64,000 nt of DNA from Bradyrhizobium sp. S69 (GTDB taxonomy: Bacteria > Pseudomonadota > Alphaproteobacteria > Rhizobiales > Xanthobacteraceae), in the NCBI RefSeq assembly GCF_009766005.1, contig NZ_LMUK01000037.1, positions 1 through 64,000 of the forward strand, read 5' to 3'. This document shows positions 1 to 7,886 of the stretch, piece by piece (within the stretch, counting starts at the first letter, position 1; each line of letters begins with the position of its first letter). Both the position numbers and the translations under genes were made by a program. The notes below the pieces were generated by a model. The model saw only the letters and a list, made by a program, of their open reading frames with translations, ran no database searches and was not told the DNA's origin.

Positions 1-84
1 GCCAGCCCCTGCTTCGCGCTCAGGGCAATCGAATCACACCCCAACCGCCCTGGCAAATGCTCGTGGCCGAAAGATTCTCCCGCT

Positions 85-205
85 CTGAGGTGCGAACTCT
101 TGCGAGCCTCGAAGGATGGCCGCAAGCACTGCGTTGAACACCATGCTTCGAGGCGCGCCGAAAACGGCGCGCACCTCAGGATGACGTCCGAGATAGCGCC
201 GCTCA
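85..205. repeat. Palindromic intergenic repeat, family A, copy 1
   Basis: This is an imperfect inverted repeat. CTGAGGTGCG near the left end answers CGCACCTCAG near the right, and the core carries the GAAGGATGG / ACCATGCTTCGAG arms seen in the copies near 9.1, 12.0 and 47.3 kb. It lies just downstream of the hypothetical gene on the minus strand. No open reading frame in it looks real. I see nothing I can name in bases 1-84. Confidence 0.7.
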
Positions 206-523
206 GGCCGCGCCGCTCATATAGGTTTCGCGGCGGCCGATCATGCGTTCCGCGGCGGCTTTGGCGTCCGCCTTGGAAGAGGTCGCGCAGGTGCGATATT
301 CGAGATCGGGCATGGCCTTGGTTTCGCGCCGCCCGAACCACGATTTGGAACCGATCGGCAGCATCGACAAAGCAGACGCGACGTTATCGACCGCATCGAA
401 CGAGTGCAGTGCACCGGTACCCGCGTAACGGACTTCATAAATGCCCGGGCTGATCGGCGCCTCGATATTCTCGCCGCGCCCGGCGCGGGGATATCGCTTC
501 CATTCGCTCCAGGTCGAGATCAT
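203..523 (-). CDS. Hypothetical protein, 106 aa
   Basis: I do not recognise a family. The start is placed at an internal ATG because GGAG lies about nine bases upstream of it, whereas the longer reading has no such site. The protein is soluble with no signal peptide or membrane segment. It opens with a Trp- and basic-rich stretch (MISTWSEWKRYPR), has a compact middle containing PISPGIYEVRYAGTG, and ends in an Ala-rich helix. The middle reads like a small beta-strand domain, but no function can be assigned. Base composition matches the surrounding core genes. The gene stands alone, with a palindromic repeat directly after its stop. Confidence 0.6.
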   Translation of the reverse strand: MISTWSEWKRYPRAGRGENIEAPISPGIYEVRYAGTGALHSFDAVDNVASALSMLPIGSKSWFGRRETKAMPDLEYRTCATSSKADAKAAAERMIGRRETYMSGAA

Positions 524-855
524 CCTTTGTCTCCGCGCAATAACAAAATTTGCCAATAGTTTTAAAGAATTACGGCATCCAATGGCCGCTATTTGCGCCG
601 AAATCCGAACGCCTTACAACTAAAATCGTGGTCAGGCTTAATACCGCTATCAACCTAACGCCTGCCATCCCGGGGGTCACCTTCGCTCCCGCGCCATCCA
701 CCGCAAATTATGAGCAGATGTCATCGTTGCGGTCGGCCGCCGGCCGGCCGCGATCACGAGATCGCTACATCAGCGGCAACGTGCCGCCCGGCCTTGCGAG
801 ACGCGCTTGCCCGGAGGATGATCGGCCACTGCAAAAAATAAACGGGAGGTGATCC
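524..855. other. Intergenic region, 332 bp
   Basis: This lies between two divergently transcribed genes, so it should hold both promoters. The part near 560-660 is relatively AT-rich. A GC-rich GGCCGGCCG palindrome lies near 740-750. A strong Shine-Dalgarno sequence (GGGAGGTGATCC) occupies the last bases before the serine hydrolase start. I see no small gene. Confidence 0.5.
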
Positions 856-2043
856 ATGCACAGCAAGTCTCAGATCGATCAGCTATTGCGTCAGATGTCT
901 GACGCCAAGGAAATTCCCGGCGTGGTCGCGATCGCCGCGACCAGCAAGGAGACCATCTATCAAGGCGCGTTCGGCAAACGCGATTTGTCCAAGGACGTGG
1001 CGATGACGCAGGACAGCGTGTTCTGGATCGCCTCGATGACCAAGGCGATCACCTCGGCCGCCGGCATGCAGCTGGTCGAACAAGGCAAGCTGTCGCTGGA
1101 TGAGCCGATCGGCAAGGTGCTACCCGATCTTGCCTCGCCGCAGGTGCTTGAAGGCTTCGATGCCAACGGCGAACCCAAACTGCGCCCGGCGAAAAAGCCG
1201 ATCACGCTGCGCCATCTCATGACCCACACCGCCGGCTTCGCCTACAACATGTGGAACGGCGACATCTTGCAGTACCTGGAGAAGACCGGGACGCCGGCCG
1301 TCACCACCTGCCAGAACGCCGCGCTGAAGACGCCGTTGGCGTCGGACCCCGGCACCCGCTGGGAATACGGCATCAATATCGATTTCGTCGGCAAGGCCGT
1401 GGAAGCCGCCAGCGGCAAGCGGCTCGACGCTTATTTGCGCGACCATATGTTCACGCCGCTCGGCATGAGCGACACCGGCTTCAAGATCACAGACGATATG
1501 CGCAAGCGCCTGGTCGGCATGCACGCCCGCGGCGAAGACGGGTCGCTGACGCCGATCCCGTTCGAGCTGGAGCAGGAGCCGGAGTTTCACATGGGTGGCG
1601 GCGGCCTCTACGGCACGGCCGCCGATTATCTCAAGTTCACCCAGATGATCCTCAACAAGGGTCGCGGCAACGGCAACCAGGTACTGAAGCCGGAGACGGT
1701 CGCGCTGATGGGCCAGAACCACATCGGCGAACTCAACATGGGCAAGCTGACGACGGCGATCGGATGGGCGACCAACGATGTCGACCTTTATCCGGACATC
1801 GTCAAGAAATGGGGCTTGAGCTTCCTGATCAACACCGCCAAGACCCCGGAAGGCCGCAGTCCCGGCAGCCTCGCCTGGGCCGGCCTCGCCAACACCTATT
1901 ACTGGATCGATCCGGCACGCGACGTCGCCGGCGTGATCCTGATGCAGCTGTTGCCGTTCGCCGACAAGAAATGCCTGGAAGCCTTCGCGGGCTTCGAGCG
2001 CGGCGTCTATGCCGGGCTCGATGCCGGACAGAAGGCGGCCTGA
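856..2043 (+). CDS. Serine hydrolase, class C beta-lactamase/esterase family
   Basis: This 395-residue protein has the penicillin-binding-protein-like hydrolase fold. The nucleophile motif S-x-x-K reads SMTK near residue 55. The Y-x-N motif reads YGINID near residue 173. A glycine-rich HMGGGGLYGTA segment follows, and the third motif region lies in the C-terminal third. No signal peptide is visible, so it is probably cytoplasmic. Such proteins are commonly esterases or peptidases rather than antibiotic-hydrolysing enzymes. The substrate is unknown. The gene has an excellent ribosome-binding site. An acyl-CoA synthetase follows about 100 bp downstream in the same direction, which may hint at ester hydrolysis followed by CoA activation; that link is inference. 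Confidence 0.85.
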   Translation: MHSKSQIDQLLRQMSDAKEIPGVVAIAATSKETIYQGAFGKRDLSKDVAMTQDSVFWIASMTKAITSAAGMQLVEQGKLSLDEPIGKVLPDLASPQVLEGFDANGEPKLRPAKKPITLRHLMTHTAGFAYNMWNGDILQYLEKTGTPAVTTCQNAALKTPLASDPGTRWEYGINIDFVGKAVEAASGKRLDAYLRDHMFTPLGMSDTGFKITDDMRKRLVGMHARGEDGSLTPIPFELEQEPEFHMGGGGLYGTAADYLKFTQMILNKGRGNGNQVLKPETVALMGQNHIGELNMGKLTTAIGWATNDVDLYPDIVKKWGLSFLINTAKTPEGRSPGSLAWAGLANTYYWIDPARDVAGVILMQLLPFADKKCLEAFAGFERGVYAGLDAGQKAA

Positions 2044-2139
2044 TAAAACAACCGTTGTTTGATGCACATATTCCCTCCCCCCTTGCGGGGGAGGGAGCTC
2101 ATCGGAACCACTCTTACGCGTAGATGCGGAGAAGCAAAC

Positions 2140-3834
2140 TTGACCGAAAAAGCCGACAGCTATGTGTGCGGGGTGGCCGATGCGCCGCTGCTGGGTGACA
2201 CCATCGGGCGCAGCCTCGACCTCGCGGCCCGGCGCTGGGGCAATCGCGATGCGCTGGTTTCGCCGAGCCACGATGTCCGATGGGGCTGGACAGAATTCGC
2301 CGCGCGGGCCGATGCGCTGGCCGCGGGCTTTCTGGCGCTCGGCCTCGAACGCGGGGCGCGGATCGGCATCTGGTCGCTCAACCGGCCGGAATGGACGCTG
2401 ACGCAATTTGCCGCCGCGAAAGCCGGCCTCATCCTCGTCACCATCAACCCGGCCTATCGGCTGAGCGAACTGGAATTCGCGCTGGCCAAGGTCGGCTGCG
2501 CCGCGATCGTCACGGCAACGGCGTTCAAGACCTCGAACTATATGGAGATGCTGACCACGCTGCTGCCTGAGCTGGCCACATCAACGCCGGGCCAACTGCA
2601 TGCGGCGCGGTTGCCGCAACTGCGCGCGGTGATCCAGATCGGCGGGCCGGCATTTCCCGGGACCATCCCGTTCGAGGACGTGGCGGGAATCGGCGGCGCG
2701 AGCCACGCCGCCGAGCTTGCGACACTCGCCGCCACGCTGCAATTCGACGATCCGGTCAATATTCAATTCACCAGCGGCACCACCGGATCGCCCAAGGGTG
2801 TCACGCTGACCCACCACAATATTCTCAACAACGGCTATTTCGTCGGTCGCGCGATGCGCCTGACCGAGGCGGACCGTATCTGCATTCCGGTGCCGCTCTA
2901 TCATTGCTTCGGTATGGTGATGGGCAACCTCGCCTCGGTCACGCTCGGCGCCGCGATGGTCTATCCCGGCGAGGGGTTCGATCCCCTGGTGACGCTGCAA
3001 ACCATCGAACGTGAGAAATGCACGGCGCTCTACGGCGTGCCGACGATGTTCATCGCCGAGCTCGACCATCCTGACTTTGCCAAATTCGACCTGTCGTCGC
3101 TGCGCACCGGCATCATGGCCGGCGCGCCCTGCCCGATCGAGGTGATGCGGCGGGTCAACGAGCAGATGAACATGCGCGACATCACCATCGCCTATGGCAT
3201 GACCGAGACCAGCCCGGTCAGCTTCCAGAGCGCCACCGACGATCCGCTGGAGCGCCGGGTATCGACGGTCGGCCGCATCCTGCCGCATGTCGAGGTCAAG
3301 GTGGTCGATCAGGGAGGACGCGTGGTGCCGCGCGGCGCGCGCGGCGAACTCTGCACCCGCGGCTACAGCGTCATGCTGGGCTATTGGGACGAAGCGGAAA
3401 AAACCAGAGACGTGCTCGATGCCAGCGGCTGGATGCACACCGGCGATATCGCCATCATCGATGACGAAGGCTATTGCAACATCGTCGGCCGCATCAAGGA
3501 CATGGTGATCCGCGGCGGTGAAAACCTCTATCCGCGCGAGATCGAGGAATTCCTGTATCGCCATCCGAAAATCCAGGACGTGCAGATTTTCGGCGTCGCC
3601 GATCCCCGCTACGGCGAGGAGCTGTGTGCCTGGGTCCGAACCCGATCCGGCGAGAGCCTGACCGCCGACGAGGTGCGCGGCTTCTGCCAAGGCCAGATCG
3701 CGCACAACAAGATCCCGCGCTACGTCGAATTCGTCGACGAGTTTCCGATGACCGTCACCGGCAAGATCCAGAAATTCGTGATGCGCGAAGCGGTCGAAAC
3801 GCGGCTCGGGTTGAAGGCGGCGAAGACGGCGTGA
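2140..3834 (+). CDS. AMP-binding fatty-acid/acyl-CoA synthetase
   Basis: This 564-residue protein is an ATP-dependent acid:CoA ligase of the ANL superfamily. The P-loop-like [11 protein letters not shown] motif lies near residue 210 and YGMTETS near residue 355. The GWMHTGDIA ... [13 protein letters not shown] core and the C-terminal catalytic lysine in TGKIQK are all present. It most resembles medium- or long-chain fatty acyl-CoA synthetases. The start is taken as a TTG because GGAG lies eight bases upstream. An earlier in-frame ATG at 2059 would translate a palindromic GGGGGAGGG repeat and is unlikely. The last residues (LGLKAAKTA) are encoded by sequence resembling one of the palindromic repeats found elsewhere in the window. 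Cytoplasmic; the exact acid substrate cannot be told. Confidence 0.9.
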   Translation: MTEKADSYVCGVADAPLLGDTIGRSLDLAARRWGNRDALVSPSHDVRWGWTEFAARADALAAGFLALGLERGARIGIWSLNRPEWTLTQFAAAKAGLILVTINPAYRLSELEFALAKVGCAAIVTATAFKTSNYMEMLTTLLPELATSTPGQLHAARLPQLRAVIQIGGPAFPGTIPFEDVAGIGGASHAAELATLAATLQFDDPVNIQFTSGTTGSPKGVTLTHHNILNNGYFVGRAMRLTEADRICIPVPLYHCFGMVMGNLASVTLGAAMVYPGEGFDPLVTLQTIEREKCTALYGVPTMFIAELDHPDFAKFDLSSLRTGIMAGAPCPIEVMRRVNEQMNMRDITIAYGMTETSPVSFQSATDDPLERRVSTVGRILPHVEVKVVDQGGRVVPRGARGELCTRGYSVMLGYWDEAEKTRDVLDASGWMHTGDIAIIDDEGYCNIVGRIKDMVIRGGENLYPREIEEFLYRHPKIQDVQIFGVADPRYGEELCAWVRTRSGESLTADEVRGFCQGQIAHNKIPRYVEFVDEFPMTVTGKIQKFVMREAVETRLGLKAAKTA

Positions 3835-3838
3835 CCTC

Positions 3839-3962
3839 GTAGGGTGGGCAAAGGCGCGCTTGCGCCGTGCCCACCATCGTTCATCGTGCGTGCGATTGGT
3901 GGCCACGCGGAGCCCGTCATCGGGCGCGCATTCGCGCGACCCGGTGGCTTTGCCCACCCTAC
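3839..3962. repeat. Palindromic repeat, family B, copy 1 (15-bp terminal inverted repeats)
   Basis: The element is 124 bp and bounded by perfect inverted copies of GTAGGGTGGGCAAAG (3839-3853 and 3948-3962). It starts five bases after the acyl-CoA synthetase stop codon. Inside is a second palindrome around CATCGGGCGCGC / GCGCGACCCGG. Two more copies are near 42.2 and 50.7 kb. The remaining gap up to 4167 contains a partial AGAGAGGG-type palindrome near 4000 and otherwise nothing I can identify. Confidence 0.9.
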
Positions 3963-4167
3963 GATTCTCATCCGATGCACCTCGCGCCTACCCCTCTCCA
4001 CACATTTGCAGAGAGGGATAGGCATGGCGTCCCGGCCTCAGCATGGGCGCCCCTCGGCGGTGCACGGAAGGGCCTCAACAAAAATCTCGAAAACAACCCC
4101 ATGCAAAGTAGGGTGGACCCTAACGAGTCCCGGAACGCCGCATCATCAAGATCGATTGTCTGACCGC
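3963..4167. other. Intergenic stretch before mepA
   Basis: A CCCCTCTCC / GGAGAGG-like half-unit near 3990-4020 and the sequence GGTGCACGGAAGG near 4060 are the only visible features. The promoter of mepA should be here, but I cannot point to it with confidence. Confidence 0.35.
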
Positions 4168-5097
4168 ATGCACAAACGAATTCTTCTCACGATGCTGGCT
4201 GTGCCCATCGCGGCTTTGACCGCGACAGCCGTGCTTGGCCAGGACAAAGGCAGCGTTGATCCAAAGCCGCTGCCGCCGCTGGTCAATCCCAACGATCCAG
4301 ATTTAGGAGCGGATGAGCTGTTTGGTCGCGTGACATCACCCGCACGACTGGCAGCTCATTCAATCGGTTTCTATGGCAAGGGCTGTCTTGCCGGCGCAGA
4401 GGCGCTTCCGATCAGTGGCAAGACCTGGCAAGTCATGCGGCCGTCGCAGAATCGCAACTGGGCACATCCCGACATGGTTGCCCTGCTGAAGCGATTGTCC
4501 GCCAAGGCGCACGAGGTGGCGGGTTGGCCCGGACTGCTTATCGAAGACATGTCGCAACCGCGTGGTGGGCCTATGCTCACCGGGCACGCGAGCCATCAGA
4601 TTGGGCTGGATGCCGACATATGGTTGACGCCGATGCCGAAGCAGCAATTGTCGCGAAATGAACGTGAGGAAATGTCAGCGACCAACATGGTCCGCGCTGA
4701 CCGGCTCGACATTGATCCCACCGTTTGGACGCCCACTCATCTGTTGGTGATCCGTGCAGCCGCCCAGGAGCCGCGGGTGGAGCGCATTTTCGTCAACGCC
4801 GCGATCAAGAAGGCGCTGTGCCGCGAGGCCAAGGGCGACCGCAGTTGGCTTGCCAAGATCCGCCCGTGGTATGGCCACGATTATCACTTCCATGTTCGGA
4901 TAACTTGTCCTCCAGGAGACAGCGCTTGCACGCCACAGTCACCGCCGTCGGATAGCGAGGGATGTGCCTCAGCGGATCTGGCCTATTGGTTCACCGATAC
5001 CGCACTTCACGCTGAACTCTCAACTGGGAGGCCAGTCCCAACGATAACCCTGTCGCAATTGCCGGCTGCCTGCCGGCAAATCCTGTCGGCGCCTTAA
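4168..5097 (+). CDS. mepA: Penicillin-insensitive murein endopeptidase
   Basis: This 309-residue peptidase of family M74 (LAS metallopeptidases) cleaves D-Ala-meso-DAP cross-links in peptidoglycan in the periplasm. A signal peptide covers about residues 1-24 (MHKRILLTMLAVPIAALTA then an Ala-x-x-Gln type end). The zinc-site motifs are GHASHQIGLDAD near residue 148 and YGHDYHFHVR near residue 236, which supply the His/Asp/His ligands. Six cysteines in the mature part fit the disulfides of the family. The long upstream reading (from 3844) would begin inside a palindromic repeat, so the ATG directly before the signal peptide is used. It is a single gene between repeats. Confidence 0.92.
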   Translation: MHKRILLTMLAVPIAALTATAVLGQDKGSVDPKPLPPLVNPNDPDLGADELFGRVTSPARLAAHSIGFYGKGCLAGAEALPISGKTWQVMRPSQNRNWAHPDMVALLKRLSAKAHEVAGWPGLLIEDMSQPRGGPMLTGHASHQIGLDADIWLTPMPKQQLSRNEREEMSATNMVRADRLDIDPTVWTPTHLLVIRAAAQEPRVERIFVNAAIKKALCREAKGDRSWLAKIRPWYGHDYHFHVRITCPPGDSACTPQSPPSDSEGCASADLAYWFTDTALHAELSTGRPVPTITLSQLPAACRQILSAP

Positions 5098-5117
5098 GTT
5101 CGCGCTGTGTCGCCTTT

Positions 5118-5162
5118 TGGCACGAAGCCGACATTCCTCGGGTCGGTTCTCAATTCTGCTTT
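5118..5162 (+). repeat. 45-nt direct repeat, left copy
   Basis: This matches 6645-6689 at 41 of 45 positions. Both copies read TGGCACGAAGCCGACAT or nearly so, and end CTCAATTCTGCTTT. The pair brackets three unrecognised small genes. It may be a degenerate member of the dispersed 'cacgaagcggacat' type motif I associate from memory with Bradyrhizobium intergenic DNA. Confidence 0.75.
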
Positions 5163-5286
5163 TGACCCTTGGCGGAAGTTTGCTCTAGCCGGAGCCGACC
5201 TGTCGTGCTCTTAATTCGGGAGTGGCTTTTATCTTTGGCCACGCGGAAGCCTACTTCGTCGCGCGCTAACCCGTGGAGTGGCAACC

Positions 5287-5436
5287 ATGTTGCAGAACGT
5301 CATAGCTGGATTTGTCGTAGTGGCTTTGATTGTCATGGGCGTGCTTGCGTATGCCCAGAAGCATGAAGGGTGCTTGCACGGACGCTCGCTCGAAACCTTC
5401 AAGCCCTGCGGAACAATGAGCACCGACAACATATAG
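5287..5436 (+). CDS. Small single-pass membrane protein, 49 aa
   Basis: A short reading frame starts with ATG after a GGAG site (spacing about eight). Residues 2-22 form one hydrophobic helix (MLQNVIAGFVVVALIVMGV) followed by a short polar tail with two cysteines (GCLHGR and KPCGT). The size and shape suit a small inner-membrane protein. I cannot assign a family. It lies in the low-GC patch and could be a chance frame, but the ribosome-binding site and the single clean helix favour a real gene. Confidence 0.4.
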   Translation: MLQNVIAGFVVVALIVMGVLAYAQKHEGCLHGRSLETFKPCGTMSTDNI

Positions 5437-5661
5437 CGCTGCCCGCGACGCCGCGGCTAATCTCGCGACCTCGATCAGACGGCCTAGATCTGGTTGTGGC
5501 ACCTCTGAGACATGCTGACCGATGCTTTCCATGTCTGTTGATGAGGGAGGACCGGAAGTGATCGGTGCATGGGCAAATGGATGCGAATGACCCACACCAG
5601 ACCTCGCCGCTTCATTCAAAGTTGAGCATTTGGTGGTGTAAAAAGTAGATGTGTTCGGCTT

Positions 5662-6192
5662 ATGCAACCGAACGCCGACCTTGTCGGGTCGCTGGAAATC
5701 TGGAGGCCGTCCTTGGGCAATGATGGCGATAGTGTCTTACAGACATTTCGCGATGCGCTGATAGGTCTGCCTTTGTCGCACCTCTGGCGAGGGTACGGCT
5801 CAGCTATCTTTCTGGAGTTCGGGCGTCTCACACCCAGGACCCGCCGTTCCGGAGAAGCCGGTAACCCGACAGGCGAACTTGGGCTGATGATCCAGTGGAG
5901 TTGGCGCATTGAAGACACAGTGTCCATCCTGTGCGGAAGTTGGAGCCAAGAGCACTTGTGGGAGCCGACGTTCGACCTGCTCCGCAATAAGGCAGTCGTC
6001 GAGCTATCTGTCGTAGGAAGATTGCCCGAAATCGTTGTAGCTCTGAAAGAGAGCGTCTACGTGTCGTCATTCATGACTGCCGAAGGCGATCCCCAATGGT
6101 CACTGTTTGATCGACGAGGCGGCACTTTGAGGACATTGAGCGTCGAGGAAGGGCGCTTAAAGTTGGATGTTGATCGGTCGCCGTTGTCATAG
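5662..6192 (+). CDS. Hypothetical protein, 176 aa
   Basis: No family is recognised. The protein is soluble and acidic-to-neutral, with alternating strand-like segments (LGLMIQWSWRIED, VVELSVVGRLPEIVVALK) and no signal peptide. This pattern fits a small alpha/beta accessory protein of the kind often found as ORFans or immunity-like proteins, but that is only a shape comparison. Codon use is less GC-biased at third positions than in the flanking core genes, which points to transfer. A minus-strand frame with a hydrophobic stretch overlaps its 3' end and was not accepted. Confidence 0.5.
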   Translation: MQPNADLVGSLEIWRPSLGNDGDSVLQTFRDALIGLPLSHLWRGYGSAIFLEFGRLTPRTRRSGEAGNPTGELGLMIQWSWRIEDTVSILCGSWSQEHLWEPTFDLLRNKAVVELSVVGRLPEIVVALKESVYVSSFMTAEGDPQWSLFDRRGGTLRTLSVEEGRLKLDVDRSPLS

Positions 6193-6275
6193 TCCGGCTT
6201 GTTGGGTGTATGGGCTGTGCTACCGAGCCGCAAACACTGAGAACCGTCTTCGGCGCTCGAATTAGGAGAAAATCT

Positions 6276-6596
6276 GTGAGTAAGGTCAAAACTCCACAGG
6301 ACAAGAAGCGGCACAGCTACGAACTCGACCGACGCAATACATATGGCGAAAATCAGAAGAGCAGTCGTAAGAATATCCCACGCAGCAAACAACTCTCTCA
6401 TCAAGACGAGCGTCGCTCCGTGCAACAAGTTTTAGTCTCCGCGCTACGCAGCGTTACAGACGCTGACGAAGCGCAGTCTCAGGCACTGATCAAAGGTCGG
6501 ATGAAAAAGCTGAGAGGATTTCGTAAGTCACCGGATAGTCCGTTGGGCGAGGTCGTTAAGCGGCGTTTGCGTAAGCGCGCGTCAGAGATGGAATGA
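6276..6596 (+). CDS. Hypothetical basic protein, 106 aa
   Basis: A GTG start is chosen because AGGAG lies seven bases upstream; the longer reading has no such site. The protein is strongly basic and largely hydrophilic (runs such as KKRHSYELDRRN and RRLRKRASEME). It has one likely helix in the middle (VQQVLVSALRSVTDADEAQ). It looks like a nucleic-acid-binding or intrinsically disordered protein. No family recognised. It is the last gene before the right 45-nt repeat. Confidence 0.5.
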   Translation: MSKVKTPQDKKRHSYELDRRNTYGENQKSSRKNIPRSKQLSHQDERRSVQQVLVSALRSVTDADEAQSQALIKGRMKKLRGFRKSPDSPLGEVVKRRLRKRASEME

Positions 6597-6644
6597 AGTG
6601 GCACTCTTGGGCAGCGCACACTGACTGTGTTTGGTTTCCGCTTC

Positions 6645-6689
6645 TGCCACGAAGCCGACATCCCTCAGGTCGGCTCTCAATTCTGCTTT
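6645..6689 (+). repeat. 45-nt direct repeat, right copy
   Basis: Partner of 5118-5162, in the same orientation, four mismatches in 45. The 1.5 kb between the two copies holds only unrecognised genes. Confidence 0.75.
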
Positions 6690-6747
6690 GAAGCTCCGGT
6701 CTGATATCTTCGTGGAAGAATGGCAAACTCGTCACGTTCGAAGATCG

Positions 6748-7191
6748 TTACCCTGGAAATGCAAACACCATTCCGTGCACTGCAAGAAAGTCGGCCACAA
6801 GTCTGCCAAACAAAAGAAAGCAGCTAGCCGCGACGATGAGCGAAGCGAAAATCATTCGGCGGTCGCTGGGTCTGTTGCGTTTGCCAACGTGGAACGAGCC
6901 GGTCTCGTCCAAGGTGACATCATTAGGATGCGTCCTAGGCCCTAAAGTGTAGGCTATGCATCCAAAGCATAGGATGAATACGATAGAACTGAGCGAAAGG
7001 CAGTTGGCATCCGGTGCAGTTATGAAGACTTTCGGACCTCTGACTTGGAACGGATACACAAAGCCGGATGAGTAATCGGGTCGGTTCGGCCTGTTCAACA
7101 TTAAATAGCCTGTTTCCCAGATCGACGTGATCAGCGAAACCATAGAAATCCCCAACGCAATTTCAAAGATGTATTTCCTAAAGAACGTCAA
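6748..7191 (-). CDS. Hypothetical three-helix membrane protein, 147 aa
   Basis: Three hydrophobic segments are visible: about residues 8-25 (IALGISMVSLITS), 62-79 (SLSSIVFILCFGCIAYTL) and 113-131 (MIFASLIVAASCFLLFG), so it is an inner-membrane protein. The start is a TTG whose first bases overlap the stop of the upstream gene (TTGA), preceded by GGAAGG. This is a classic translationally coupled pair. No family recognised. The reading frame can be extended upstream, but the extension lacks a start signal and overlaps the partner gene fully. Confidence 0.55.
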   Translation of the reverse strand: MTFFRKYIFEIALGISMVSLITSIWETGYLMLNRPNRPDYSSGFVYPFQVRGPKVFITAPDANCLSLSSIVFILCFGCIAYTLGPRTHPNDVTLDETGSFHVGKRNRPSDRRMIFASLIVAASCFLLFGRLVADFLAVHGMVFAFPG

Positions 7192-7415
7192 GACGGCCTT
7201 CCTTTGGCGTCGAGATATCGCAACAGGCGACGCATGCCGAGACCCGCGATTACAAGAAGCAGCGCGAAATCCGGCAGGAAAAGAATTCCGTAATGCCAAA
7301 GGTTGATCTTTTCGCGCGGGCGGACGGTCACGCCATTGATGATGAGCGGCGCTGTAGCAGTCGCGTCGGTTGTGCTTGACTCCGCTACCAAGCGTTGGGG
7401 TTCCAGGGATGCCAT
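7188..7415 (-). CDS. Hypothetical single-pass membrane protein, 75 aa
   Basis: It has a polar N-terminal half, then one hydrophobic helix (ILFLPDFALLLVIAGLGM, about residues 44-62) and a basic C-terminal end (RRLLRYLDAKGR), so the C-terminus should be cytoplasmic. Its stop overlaps the start of the next membrane protein by four bases, so the two are probably made together. The tail arrangement vaguely recalls the C-terminal membrane anchor of larger ABC-associated proteins, so it could be a remnant. No family can be named. Confidence 0.45.
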   Translation of the reverse strand: MASLEPQRLVAESSTTDATATAPLIINGVTVRPREKINLWHYGILFLPDFALLLVIAGLGMRRLLRYLDAKGRPS

Positions 7416-7431
7416 AGAGCCAATCTACCAT

Positions 7432-7886
7432 GGGTCTTGTTGTCGTTCACTCACAACCGCGAAATCGTAGAAATTAGTTGTAGTGACCTATGAGTCAAAT
7501 AGATAAAGTTTACTCCAAACTCCACCGATGTCTGTTGTTGGCACTTAGCAGACTTCTCGTGATGGCCAGCTTAAGTCCGGAAGGCGCGCCAAAGCGGACG
7601 CACGCCCACCCTCTGAATTTATGGGTTCAGGCTGACGCTAAGACGCGCGAAGCCTGTCATCGGGCGCGCGCATGCGCGAGACCCGGCTTGGGTTGAAGGG
7701 CGACGAAGACGGCGTGACCGGGAAACACCGGCTCAACATCGTCATGCCCGGGCAGAAGCGCGAAGCGCGTCTTCGCACCAGATGTCCCGGCCATCCACGT
7801 CTTGGCCTAATCCAAAAACAGAAAGACGTGGATGCCCGGGTCAAGCCCGGGCATGACGGCTGAGAGATTGCGCCCGCGAGATCAAT
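7432..7886. other. Gene-poor stretch with a palindromic repeat
   Basis: The left part is low-GC with no convincing gene. A 68-codon frame at 7490-7696 ends in repeat sequence and was not accepted. Around 7650-7722 lies a CATCGGGCGCGC ... GGGTTGAAGG ... GAAGACGGCGTGAC unit that also appears at the end of the acyl-CoA synthetase gene. Confidence 0.55.
7740..7858. repeat. Palindromic repeat, family C, copy 1
   Basis: CGTCATGCCCGGG at the left end is answered by CCCGGGCATGACG at the right end. Internal arms around CACGTCTT / GACGTGGATG also pair. A related element is at 32363-32452. It sits between the accessory patch and the adenosine kinase gene, 28 bp from the latter's stop codon. Confidence 0.85.

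Noticed and set aside
2059..2139. ATG start for the acyl-CoA synthetase inside a GGGGGAGGG palindrome
   Set aside because: The TTG at 2140 has a good GGAG site; the upstream part is repeat DNA.
6057..6428. Minus-strand 123-aa frame with a hydrophobic stretch
   Set aside because: It lies antisense to two better-supported plus-strand genes, one with AGGAG before its start. Hydrophobic runs arise easily opposite Lys/Arg/Glu-rich coding sequence.
7490..7696. 68-aa plus-strand frame
   Set aside because: No ribosome-binding site, and its last third is palindromic repeat DNA.
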